Shown: piece by piece, positions 1-6,976 of the stretch
Layout of the letters: the number at the start of each line of letters is the position of its first letter
Numbering within the stretch: position 1 is the first letter of the stretch
The notes under the pieces: generated by a model
The model's database searches: none
What the model was told of the DNA's origin: nothing
Seen by the model: only the letters and a program-made list of their open reading frames with translations
Source: Cellvibrionaceae bacterium
GTDB lineage: Bacteria; Pseudomonadota; Gammaproteobacteria; Pseudomonadales; Cellvibrionaceae
Direction of reading: 5' to 3'
Assembly (NCBI GenBank): GCA_027012915.1
Contig: JALUYN010000329.1
Location: 1 to 12,748, forward strand
Length of the DNA: 12,748 nt
Made by a program: the position numbers and the translations under genes

Positions 1-214
1 AGCCCACCAGAGCGGAAAACGGTAATTGTTCGTAGATACTGCTGGGCATGGTGGTGGCGACATAGCGCAGCGCCTCGACAAAGTCGTAATCACCATCGAG
101 TTGCGACAACTCATCCACCAAGGCTGCAATGGAATCCAACCCGACAATAACCAGGAGCACCATTAAAATCGCAGCGGTAACCGTGCGTGCAATGTATCGA
201 TTGAGCTTGCGCAT
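1..214 (-). CDS. lptG: LPS export ABC transporter permease LptG, N-terminal part (runs off the left edge)
   Basis: Only the first 71 codons lie in the window. The product begins MRKLNRYIARTVTAAILMVL and continues with a hydrophobic first membrane segment (about residues 10-30), then a stretch ending near MPSSIYEQLPFSALV, typical of LptG. LptG is one of the two inner-membrane permeases of the LptB2FG machine, which extracts LPS from the inner membrane and passes it to LptC and the periplasmic bridge. The ATG (214-212) follows the lptF stop codon by a single base, and a strong GGAGG (230-226) inside the end of lptF precedes it by about 11 bases, so the two genes are co-transcribed and probably translationally coupled. 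Identity rests on this N-terminus plus the lptF neighbour. The rest of the gene cannot be judged. Confidence 0.93.
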   Translation of the reverse strand, partial: MRKLNRYIARTVTAAILMVLLVIVGLDSIAALVDELSQLDGDYDFVEALRYVATTMPSSIYEQLPFSALVG

Positions 215-215
215 A

Positions 216-1340
216 CTAGCTCGCACCTCCGACTACCGCTTTCTTGTTGCCTGAAAAGTGCAACTTGATGGAAGGTGCAAACAACAACGCCAAAGCGATA
301 ACAATAAAAATAAAGTGCACAGGCCAAATACCGGGGGTGGTCGGCAGTCGCCCTTCTTCCAATGCTCCTCGCGCCGCATTGAGAGAGACCAGATAGATAA
401 TGTACAGGAGAATAGCCGGTATCATCTGTACATAACGTCCCTGTCGAGGATTGGTCTTGCTCAGTGGAACCGCCAGCAGAGTCACAACCAAAACCAGCAG
501 CGGCAGCGAAAATCGCCATTGCAACGCCGCTTTATCTTCCAGACTTTTTGACTGCCACAGTTCCGAGGTAGGAATGGAATCGGCTTTCGCACTGCGCTTG
601 CGCGCAGCTTGTGGCTGCGCCAACAACTGCATATAGGTGTCGAACTTCACAACCTGATAGTCCGCATCACCGGGCCGTCCGCTATAGCGATAGCCGTCGT
701 ACAGCTTCAGGTAGCGCTGGCCCGAGGTATCATCTACAACCTGCTCGCCCCGCTCAGCCAGCATAATGGCCAGGTCACCATCACTGCTGCCCTTGGAGTT
801 CCCCATTTCAGCCATAAACACTTTTTGCATTTGCTTGCGGTCTCGACTCAAAGTCTCGGCGTAGGTAACGCCGTTACCACCCTGGGTAGGCATAAACCGC
901 GTGGGCTTAAGGTGATCAAACTCACTGCGCATTTTTTGCTCATCAAGTATGGTTTCCGCCCTTTGAATTCCAACAGGGCTAATCACCAAGCTTAGAGTAC
1001 CGACAATGATGGAGACACATAACGCAGGGAACATGGTATAGGCCAACAACTTGCGCTGGCTCATTCCACACGCCGATAGCACGGTCATTTCGCTATCCAT
1101 ATACAAACGACCGTAGGCCATCAAGATAGCGATAAACAGTCCCAGTGGCAGCACCAATTCCAGAAACCCCGGCAAACGGTAGCCCATAATGGCCAACAGT
1201 ACATCTGGCGCCAGCTTGCCCGCCGCCGCATCAGCCAGATATTTAACAAAGCGGCCACTCATAATAATCAGCAACAACACCCCGCTGACGGCAATCATGC
1301 TGACGAGCACTTCACGAGCGAGATAGCGAAATATAATCAT
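216..1340 (-). CDS. lptF: LPS export ABC transporter permease LptF
   Basis: 374 residues, close to the usual family length (about 365). The protein starts MIIFRYLAREVLVSMIAVSG, a typical LptF opening, and contains the SGRFVKYLADAAAGKL segment. Three hydrophobic segments near the N-terminus (about 10-28, 58-76, 98-120) and three near the C-terminus (about 279-297, 304-323, 342-359) flank a soluble periplasmic beta-jellyroll domain (about 125-270), the layout of the LptF/LptG family. It pairs with LptG and two LptB ATPases to power LPS transport to the outer membrane. The start is ATG; no convincing Shine-Dalgarno precedes it (the leader is a T-run), so initiation may be weak. It is first in a leftward lptF-lptG operon, diverging from pepA across 123 bp, the arrangement seen in many gammaproteobacteria. 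Confidence 0.97.
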   Translation of the reverse strand: MIIFRYLAREVLVSMIAVSGVLLLIIMSGRFVKYLADAAAGKLAPDVLLAIMGYRLPGFLELVLPLGLFIAILMAYGRLYMDSEMTVLSACGMSQRKLLAYTMFPALCVSIIVGTLSLVISPVGIQRAETILDEQKMRSEFDHLKPTRFMPTQGGNGVTYAETLSRDRKQMQKVFMAEMGNSKGSSDGDLAIMLAERGEQVVDDTSGQRYLKLYDGYRYSGRPGDADYQVVKFDTYMQLLAQPQAARKRSAKADSIPTSELWQSKSLEDKAALQWRFSLPLLVLVVTLLAVPLSKTNPRQGRYVQMIPAILLYIIYLVSLNAARGALEEGRLPTTPGIWPVHFIFIVIALALLFAPSIKLHFSGNKKAVVGGAS

Positions 1341-1463
1341 AAAAAATTAACTGTTTTTTTCCGTAGCGCGCTTGGCGTACACTATTCAATTAATATAGAA
1401 AAATAGCCCAATACAATGCGGGCATTATCCAGAAAATTGACCTTGTTGTCTTGAGGAGTCTCA
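1341..1463. promoter_or_regulatory. Divergent promoter region between lptF and pepA
   Basis: This 123-bp AT-rich spacer must hold promoters for both directions. For pepA a plausible sigma-70 site is TTGGCG (1372-1377), a 16-bp spacer and TATAGA (1394-1399), about 65 bp before the pepA ATG. On the other strand several TATATT/TAATTG-like -10 sequences lie near 1385-1400, but no -35 pairs with them cleanly. No operator palindrome was recognised. PepA represses transcription in E. coli as a DNA-binding protein, but no evidence of autoregulation is visible here. Confidence 0.5.
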
Positions 1464-2951
1464 ATGAAATTTCAGGCCAAACATACGAGCCCGTTATCCC
1501 TAAAATCCCAGTGTCTGGTTTTACCTCTCATTGAAGGTTCCAAACAACCTGCTGTCACTCAGGCTTTTGACAAAGCCTGCGGCAACATCGTCAGCGACCT
1601 GCTGAAAGCCGGCGATGCCAAAACCTCCTGCGGCAGCACCTTTCTGTTGACTCGCCAAAGCGGCTGCGGTTCCGATCGCATTCTGCTTTTGGGGTTGGGC
1701 AAGGTGGACAAAGCCATCGACGCGGACAGCTATTCGAAAGCACTGCGCAATGCCGTCGCGGCCATTAAGAAAACCCCAGCCAAATCCGTAGCATTGAGCC
1801 TCGAGAACATTCGCGTAGCCGCTCGAGATGAGTACTGGAAAGCTCAGCAAGCCGCCAAAATCTTTGCCGATGGTCTATATAGCCTGACCGACTACAAGAG
1901 CAACCCGGCCGGTGCAACAGCACTGAAAACCGGTGTATTTCTGGTAAAAGATCAGAAATCCGTCACCGCCACCAACAAAGCACTGAAGCAAGGCCTGGCA
2001 ATTGCCAACGGCATGTCGCTCACACGCGATCTGGGTAACGCCCCAGGCAACGTCTGCACCCCTGCCTATCTCGCTAATCTCGCAAAAAAAATGGCGCGCA
2101 CAGAAACCAAGCTGACCGCGAAAATATTGGGTGAAAAACAAATGCAGGATCTGGGCATGGGCTCGTTCCTGTCTGTCGCCAAAGGCAGCGATCTCGAGGG
2201 CAAGCTGATTGTTCTGGAATACAAAGGGGCCAAAAAGGCCGATCAGCCTGTGGTACTGGTAGGCAAAGGCATCACCTTTGACACGGGCGGCATCAGTCTT
2301 AAGCCCGGCGCCGCTATGGATGAAATGAAGTACGACATGTGTGGTGCAGCCAGTGTTCTGGGAACACTGCGAGCCGTTGTCGACATGCAATTGCCGATCA
2401 ATCTCGTTGTCGTGGTTGCCGCCGCCGAAAACATGCCCAGTGGCAGAGCTTCGAAGCCCGGCGATATTGTCACGTCAATGTCGGGCAAAACCATCGAAAT
2501 TCTTAACACCGATGCCGAAGGCCGCCTGGTGCTCTGTGATGCCCTCACCTACGCCGAGCGTTTCAAGCCCAAAGCCGTCGTCGACGTCGCCACGCTCACC
2601 GGCGCTTGCGTGGTCGCACTTGGCGCCCACGCCACCGGCTTGTACAGCAATGACGACCAGCTGGCGCAAAGCCTGCTCAACGCCGGTATTCAGGCCGAAG
2701 ACAAAGCCTGGCACATGCCTTTGTGGGATGAATACCAGTCGCAGCTCGACAGTAATTTTGCGGACATGGCCAACATCGGCGGGCCCAAAGCAGGCAGTGT
2801 GACCGCCGCCTGTTTTCTGTCCCGTTTTACCGAAAGTTACCCCTGGGCACATTTGGATATTGCTGGCACCGCCTGGCTTTCCGGTGCTGCGAAAGGCGCC
2901 ACAGGCCGCCCGGTAGGACTGCTCACTGAATACCTGTTGACGCAAGTCTAA
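1464..2951 (+). CDS. pepA: Leucyl aminopeptidase PepA (M17 cytosol aminopeptidase)
   Basis: 495 residues, near the E. coli length (503). The C-terminal catalytic half carries the M17 signature NTDAEGRL at 348-355 and the GKGITFDTGGISLKPG block at 267-282. Residues expected to bind the two metals are K268, D273, D291, D350 and E352, with catalytic K280 and R354. Each is two positions below its E. coli counterpart, so the active site is intact. It removes N-terminal residues from peptides in the cytoplasm as a hexamer; E. coli PepA also binds DNA at Xer sites and at carAB. The ATG is preceded by GAGGAG (1453-1458) at a good distance. holC follows after 62 bp on the same strand, a common pairing, so they are probably co-transcribed. 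Confidence 0.98.
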   Translation: MKFQAKHTSPLSLKSQCLVLPLIEGSKQPAVTQAFDKACGNIVSDLLKAGDAKTSCGSTFLLTRQSGCGSDRILLLGLGKVDKAIDADSYSKALRNAVAAIKKTPAKSVALSLENIRVAARDEYWKAQQAAKIFADGLYSLTDYKSNPAGATALKTGVFLVKDQKSVTATNKALKQGLAIANGMSLTRDLGNAPGNVCTPAYLANLAKKMARTETKLTAKILGEKQMQDLGMGSFLSVAKGSDLEGKLIVLEYKGAKKADQPVVLVGKGITFDTGGISLKPGAAMDEMKYDMCGAASVLGTLRAVVDMQLPINLVVVVAAAENMPSGRASKPGDIVTSMSGKTIEILNTDAEGRLVLCDALTYAERFKPKAVVDVATLTGACVVALGAHATGLYSNDDQLAQSLLNAGIQAEDKAWHMPLWDEYQSQLDSNFADMANIGGPKAGSVTAACFLSRFTESYPWAHLDIAGTAWLSGAAKGATGRPVGLLTEYLLTQV

Positions 2952-3013
2952 ACGCCCCCTATTGGATGTTATGTCGAAGACGACAGTGTGAGACAGAATA
3001 GAGGTTTTGGACG

Positions 3014-3445
3014 ATGACCAGGGTCAGTTTCTATGTGCTCGGCGCCGACGCTGTGGAACATCAGCGATTCGAATTTGCCTGCCGTCTGGCGGAGAAAGCC
3101 TGGCGCGCGGGCAACCGCATTTTCATTGCCGTCAATTCCCCTGCCGAAGCCGAAGCTCTGGATACCCTGTTGTGGGAATTCCGCCCGGAGAGTTTCGTGC
3201 CGCACAATTGTGAAAATGGCGATAGTCCCACGACAGACGTGGTGATCGGCTGCGGTGAAGATTGTGGCGATCACCATGATCTGTTGATCAACCTGCGTAC
3301 ACACATTCCCTCCCACTTCAGCCGCTTTGAACGGCTGGTTGAGATTGTGAGCCAGGAAGCTGATGTGCTGAGCGAAACCCGCGAGCACTTCGCCTTTTAT
3401 CGGCAGCGAGGTTATCCGGTGGAAACCCATAATATCGGACAATAA
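3014..3445 (+). CDS. holC: DNA polymerase III subunit chi
   Basis: 143 residues, the usual size. The opening MTRVSFYVLGADAVEHQRFE and the following CRLAEKAWRAGNRIFIAV and LDTLLWEFRPESFVPH segments are typical of HolC. The chi subunit binds psi (HolD) in the clamp-loader complex and contacts the C-terminal tail of single-stranded DNA-binding protein, linking the replisome to SSB. It acts in the cytoplasm. The ATG at 3014 is preceded by a GAGG about 9 bases upstream. It lies downstream of pepA and upstream of a long acidic protein; in many relatives valS follows soon after holC, but not here. The C-terminus is slightly divergent (ends HNIGQ). Confidence 0.95.
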   Translation: MTRVSFYVLGADAVEHQRFEFACRLAEKAWRAGNRIFIAVNSPAEAEALDTLLWEFRPESFVPHNCENGDSPTTDVVIGCGEDCGDHHDLLINLRTHIPSHFSRFERLVEIVSQEADVLSETREHFAFYRQRGYPVETHNIGQ

Positions 3446-3479
3446 TTTAAGAATACGCCCGCATATACGCCTTGGTTAC

Positions 3480-3508
3480 TGCCCAAGCACCGCGTGCTCT
3501 TCTATACT
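3480..3508 (+). promoter_or_regulatory. Possible promoter for the acidic protein gene
   Basis: A good -10 hexamer TATACT lies at 3503-3508, 33 bp before the ATG at 3541. The hexamer 17 bp upstream (TGCCCA) is a poor -35, and TTGGTT at 3472-3477 is too far away (25 bp). The gene may therefore have a weak promoter of its own besides read-through from pepA-holC. Confidence 0.3.
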
Positions 3509-3540
3509 CGTTTTGCCAAATACTGAATAACCACTCTGCC

Positions 3541-5280
3541 ATGACCGATCGCAAAGAATCAAAGAACGCCATACTGGGGGAACTGGAATCCATCAAGGAT
3601 TTACTCAGTGAAGAAGAACTGGCCGATATCCCAGTACTGGAAGATACCGTTTTTAGCGCCTCAGAGTCAGTTTCTGACACGCAAGACAGTGAAGCGGATA
3701 ACGCCTCCGACGAGCTGGAATTTCCGCTGTTGACGGCTACGACTGACAACATACCCACCTTGAACGATACACTGGAACTGCCAGAAAAGGATGCAACGCC
3801 CGGCGCAATCGACACGCCGGAATTCGAGGATTTGCCACTGCTGGACGATATTCCCGAGTCGCCTCAAATTGAAGCGTTTAATGCCGATACTCAGGAAGCG
3901 GAAACGCTCGATTCCGAGATCGAAACTGCGATGGATCTTTCCGAATTGGAAAACGAAATCAGCAAAACCCTATCTGACATCGACGCTCTCCCGTCTACCG
4001 CTGAGCAATACACAACGCCGGATTTTGACAGCGACACCACCGCAAGCACCAACGATCAAGCCGCTGCAATGTTCGAAGATATCCTACAAGACGCTAAAGA
4101 ACAGGGACTCGACACCTCAGCGCTGGACAACTTCGAAACATTCCTGGAAATTTCAGACACCATCAACGTCGACAGCCAATTCAATGCTACGGACGAAAAA
4201 GATAAATCCATTGACGACGTTAGCGATTACGAAAGAGCCGTTAGCGATGAAGATAGAGCCATCAGCGATGAAGAAAGAACCATCAGCGACGACAATACAA
4301 GCGTTAGCCAGAACGAGCAGGTATTAGCGGAGGACGAAGATGCTCTCGACGTAACTGATGAGGCATCTGACGACGACAGCACTTCAGACACTTGGCCAAC
4401 ACCCCAGTTGACGCCTTTTACTGGATTGGAAGACATTGATGCAGAACAGCTCGATCAGAAAATAGAACAGGTATTGCACGAGGTCGAGCCAGATAACCTT
4501 TCAGAGGCAGCTCTCGAGGACCTCTCTCCGAAAGAGCATGGAGGTCTTCCAGCACCATTGTTGGCGCCCAATGCCCTACCCGGTCAGCAAAGTCTTTTTG
4601 ATGTCGAATCGAAAAACAATCAAGACACACTTTTGCCAACGGCTGACAGTAACACCGATACGGAAACAACAGAGGCGGAAGCAACAGAAGCTGATGTCCC
4701 AAAAATTGTCGAGAGTGTTGAAGAAAGCCGACAAAAGATTGAGAACACAGCCACCCAATCAGCACTGTCGGATGAACCCGTTTCTGAGGAGCAGGATGTC
4801 GAATTGTCCGACACTGCTCCAAGCGACAATGATCTAGTCGACAATGATCCACTCGCCAGCGAGCTCGATCACCTCGAACAATCACTCGCGGAAATTACCC
4901 AGGATCACAACGCTGCGGCGCCGGAAACATCCGAAGCCACATTTCCCAGCAGTATGCCAAAAAGTACGCCCAAAAGTACAAAAGGCGAAAACCCGTTTCT
5001 ACCCAAACACATTCGCGACCGATTGCATACCGATCGCAGTCTGATTGATGAAATCAAAAGTGACCCTGCCAACACATCAAACGCCGCAGCGAAGAAGATA
5101 CTGGAACCAGTACTGAATCAGGTAAATGTCGAAACCACTGAGAAACTTCTCGCCAATGATATTGATCAACGACAGTTGAGCAACATCATCAGTGATGTGT
5201 TGCGGGAACAAATGCCTGTGATCGAAGAAGAGATTCGTAAGCGGTTGCTGAAGAGCCTGAACAAGAACAAAGACAGTTAG
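3541..5280 (+). CDS. Large acidic, mostly disordered protein of unknown function, downstream of holC
   Basis: 579 residues from the ATG at 3541. An in-frame extension to 3472 exists but adds an unlikely tail, so the ATG beginning MTDRKESKNAILGELESIKD was preferred even though no clear Shine-Dalgarno precedes it. Residues 23-470 are rich in Asp, Glu, Ser and Thr with few aromatic residues, as in a disordered protein. Short repeated motifs of the type D-I-P-V-L-E-D recur near residues 29-35, 70-76 and 97-104. Four 7-residue repeats built on VSDE/ISDE occupy about 227-254. QQSLF at 349-353 resembles the beta-clamp-binding pentapeptide. The best-ordered part is the C-terminal 98 residues (482-579), beginning GENPFLPKHIRDRL, basic and predicted helical, ending in a charged helix and KNKDS. 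No signal peptide or membrane segment is seen. Position suggests the acidic proteins found between holC and valS in pseudomonads, but this is from memory. Function unknown. Confidence 0.85.
   Translation: MTDRKESKNAILGELESIKDLLSEEELADIPVLEDTVFSASESVSDTQDSEADNASDELEFPLLTATTDNIPTLNDTLELPEKDATPGAIDTPEFEDLPLLDDIPESPQIEAFNADTQEAETLDSEIETAMDLSELENEISKTLSDIDALPSTAEQYTTPDFDSDTTASTNDQAAAMFEDILQDAKEQGLDTSALDNFETFLEISDTINVDSQFNATDEKDKSIDDVSDYERAVSDEDRAISDEERTISDDNTSVSQNEQVLAEDEDALDVTDEASDDDSTSDTWPTPQLTPFTGLEDIDAEQLDQKIEQVLHEVEPDNLSEAALEDLSPKEHGGLPAPLLAPNALPGQQSLFDVESKNNQDTLLPTADSNTDTETTEAEATEADVPKIVESVEESRQKIENTATQSALSDEPVSEEQDVELSDTAPSDNDLVDNDPLASELDHLEQSLAEITQDHNAAAPETSEATFPSSMPKSTPKSTKGENPFLPKHIRDRLHTDRSLIDEIKSDPANTSNAAAKKILEPVLNQVNVETTEKLLANDIDQRQLSNIISDVLREQMPVIEEEIRKRLLKSLNKNKDS
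4219..4302 (+). repeat. Four 21-bp tandem repeats inside the acidic protein gene
   Basis: Four consecutive 21-bp units (4219-4239, 4240-4260, 4261-4281, 4282-4302) encode seven-residue repeats of the form V/I-S-D-x-E/D-x-A/T. Units 2 and 3 are most alike and unit 4 is degenerate. They look like internal duplications in a low-complexity acidic segment. Confidence 0.75.
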
Positions 5281-5339
5281 AGAGCTTAACAGCCAGTAAC
5301 CTCTCTACGCTAAACGCACTGCAAGGGAAATAGGGCTTT

Positions 5340-5369
5340 TCGGCTATCGCTGCGCTCTAGCCGACCTAC
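5340..5369 (-). repeat. REP-like palindromic element
   Basis: Read on the minus strand this begins with the tetranucleotide GTAG (plus 5366-5369), followed by a palindrome with perfect 7-bp arms, TCGGCTA (5340-5346) and TAGCCGA (5358-5364), around an 11-base GC-rich centre. A 5' GTAG/GGAG next to an imperfect GC-rich palindrome is the classic form of REP sequences mobilised by RAYT (TnpA-REP) transposases. It sits in the spacer between two convergent genes, a usual REP location. Only one copy is present in this window, so its repetitive nature is inferred. Confidence 0.5.
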
Positions 5370-5397
5370 GACACTCTTCTTAGGGGCATATAAACGC

Positions 5398-5430
5398 AAA
5401 AGCCCCCGTGCCTGAGCGCGGGGGCTTTTT
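5398..5430. terminator. Bidirectional Rho-independent terminator
   Basis: The arms AAAAGCCCCCG (5398-5408) and CGGGGGCTTTT (5419-5429) form an 11-bp stem with six consecutive G-C pairs plus a G-C, around a 10-base loop. The A-run before and T-run after make it work in both directions. It lies between the rightward acidic-protein gene and the leftward porin gene and should end both transcripts. Confidence 0.92.
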
Positions 5431-5461
5431 GCATTATCTGCTAACTGACTAAGATCGGATC

Positions 5462-6697
5462 TTAGAAAGCGTATTGCAGACGTGCAGTAATGGCGTCGCC
5501 GTCGTCGTCACCGTTGATGTCTTCATCGGTTTCAACACTAACGTAGTTCAGAGACAGTTTCACATTGGAGTTAGCGTACCAGTTAACACCCAAAGTCAGA
5601 GCGTCAGCATCGTCACCACCTACCAAATTGATGTTAGTGCCGTCATCAGCGCTGATGTGGTCGATACGAGCAAAGACTTCCCAAGCGCCACTTTCAGACT
5701 TAGGCTTGATCTTGCCGAAGCTGGCGGAAGATTTCTTGTACTTGCGAGACTCACCAGTCAGGACGTAGCCAACCTGAACGTAATAACCGTCAGCTTCCAG
5801 GTCGTCGGAAACAACACCTTCTGGGGCGTCAATTTCACCGTCGTAGTACTCAGCCATGATGTGCAAAGGACCAGAAGCATAAGCGGCTTCCAAGTTGTAT
5901 ACACTCATCTCATCGCCGTCACCAGAAGTAAAACTTGGATTAAAACGGGTCGCATCGCCATTGTTCGCGCCGCGAATACCCAAGCGGGTACCAAAATCAT
6001 CAAAGTCATCACGAATGACATCGGCATCGGAATCACGCTGAGTAAAACCGGCACCCAAGTGCAGAACGGTATCGCCACTGTAGATAGGACGAACCACCAA
6101 ACGACCGGTAACAGAAGTGTCCAGCTCGTTGTCAGTGTCAACACCTTCTGTGAAAACACCCAGGCTGTAGCTCAGGAGATCGTTAGCCCCGTGAACTTTC
6201 AAACCGATGTTGTTGCCGGTATCAAAAGCATTAGCCACCAGTGAGCGCTCCATGGCAGTGATCCACTTGGAGCTGCCAGTGTCTTCCAAACCAAAGTTTT
6301 CTTTTTGCTGACCAGCAGTAATGTTGAACAGTTTACCGAAACCGGTGTAGGTTACGTGCAGTTGGTCAACACCAGCGTCGATGTCATCGCCAGCACCCAG
6401 GTTGTAAGACAAGCCGTATTTCCAATCACCAGCGTGGCCTTTTACTGCCAGGCGAGCACGACGGAAGAAAATGTCACTGTCACCGTTATCGTCCTGAGAA
6501 ATAACGTCGTCGTAGTCGTTGTAATCCAACTGAACGCGACCGCCAATTTTGAAGCTGTACTGGCCATCGGTAGTTTTAGCAGAAAAACCACCTTTGGTTT
6601 TGATGACGATATCTGCGCCATCGGTGGTTACAGTGCCAGCGTGAGCTTGTGCAGTTAAAGCGGCAATAGCAACAGGCAAAAGTGCTTTTTTCAACAT
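5462..6697 (-). CDS. Outer-membrane porin of the Porin_O_P (OprO/OprP) family
   Basis: 411 residues from the ATG at 6697, chosen because a GAGGGG (about 8 bases upstream) and a complete signal peptide, MLKKALLPVAIAALTAQAHA, follow this start; upstream in-frame codons lack both. Predicted cleavage is after A20 (AHA). The mature part has alternating beta-strand patterns, the family block FFRRARLAVKGHAGDWKYGL at about 77-96, many Asp-rich loops and a terminal Phe (LQYAF), the usual signal for outer-membrane beta-barrel assembly. OprP/OprO form trimeric anion channels selective for phosphate or polyphosphate. Here the loops are very acidic and only one Lys-rich stretch (about 318-333) is seen, so the phosphate selectivity of OprP should not be assumed. 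It has its own leader and is separated from hvfC by 279 bp, so co-regulation with hvfABC is not shown. Confidence 0.9.
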   Translation of the reverse strand: MLKKALLPVAIAALTAQAHAGTVTTDGADIVIKTKGGFSAKTTDGQYSFKIGGRVQLDYNDYDDVISQDDNGDSDIFFRRARLAVKGHAGDWKYGLSYNLGAGDDIDAGVDQLHVTYTGFGKLFNITAGQQKENFGLEDTGSSKWITAMERSLVANAFDTGNNIGLKVHGANDLLSYSLGVFTEGVDTDNELDTSVTGRLVVRPIYSGDTVLHLGAGFTQRDSDADVIRDDFDDFGTRLGIRGANNGDATRFNPSFTSGDGDEMSVYNLEAAYASGPLHIMAEYYDGEIDAPEGVVSDDLEADGYYVQVGYVLTGESRKYKKSSASFGKIKPKSESGAWEVFARIDHISADDGTNINLVGGDDADALTLGVNWYANSNVKLSLNYVSVETDEDINGDDDGDAITARLQYAF

Positions 6698-6928
6698 GGT
6701 ATTATCCCCTCTTAAGGACATCTAAATAATCTTGTTAGTAGACTTCAAAACTTTCTAACGCGACCAAGGTGTCTGATTGCGTTTGCGGGGAGTATTCTCT
6801 TGAATTTATATTTCAGAAATATGACCGAAGGGAAAAAAATGGAACTTTTTTAAATTTCGGGGGTATTTCGCACAAAAAACCGCTCAACCTGTTGTTTTTT
6901 GTACAAAAAATGGAGAAATGGCAAGAAA
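6698..6928 (-). promoter_or_regulatory. AT-rich leader and promoter region of the porin gene
   Basis: No coding sequence is supported here. Read leftward, the last 25 bases hold the porin ribosome-binding site (GAGGGG). A possible but weak sigma-70 promoter is TTGAAG with TTAGAT 17 bp further on, about 25-55 bp before the ATG. Further up are two related sites, TTTTTTGTACAAAAAA and TTTTTTGTGCGAAA, 31 bp apart. The region is long and AT-rich, which suits a strongly expressed, regulated porin, but no known regulator's box was recognised. Confidence 0.4.
6864..6911. promoter_or_regulatory. Paired palindromic sites upstream of the porin gene (possible operators)
   Basis: TTTTTTGTACAAAAAA at 6895-6910 is a perfect 16-bp palindrome. 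A second, imperfect copy on the minus strand, TTTTTTGTGCGAAA (plus 6866-6879), lies 31 bp away in the same orientation, close to three turns of the helix. The spacing and symmetry suit a dimeric regulator, but A/T-runs are frequent in this AT-rich spacer, so chance is possible. Confidence 0.3.
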
Positions 6929-6951
6929 TATTGCCCATATATAGGGCAATA
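6929..6951 (-). terminator. Probable terminator hairpin after hvfC
   Basis: TATTGCCC (6929-6936) and GGGCAATA (6944-6951) form a perfect 8-bp stem with a 7-base loop. On the minus strand the stem is followed by ATTTCTTG, only moderately T-rich, so it is a weak intrinsic terminator or a 3'-end protecting hairpin. A second small hairpin, CTAGCC/GGCTAG (6963-6968 with 6975-6980), overlaps the hvfC stop codon just before it. Confidence 0.5.
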
Positions 6952-6976
6952 ATTGGATAAGGCTAGCCCTAAAAGG

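Noticed and set aside
2972..2985. Small hairpin TGTCG/CGACA between pepA and holC
   Set aside because: Only a 5-bp stem without a T-run; too weak to call a terminator, and the genes are likely co-transcribed.
3791..4327. 178-codon frame overlapping the acidic-protein gene
   Set aside because: It is a shadow of the same strand in another frame, with Lys/Thr/Ser-rich composition expected from reading acidic codons out of frame, and no start signal.
6769..6960. 63-codon rightward frame between the porin and hvfC genes
   Set aside because: It starts at a GTG without a ribosome-binding site, covers the AT-rich regulatory spacer and the hvfC terminator hairpin, and its product resembles nothing recognised.
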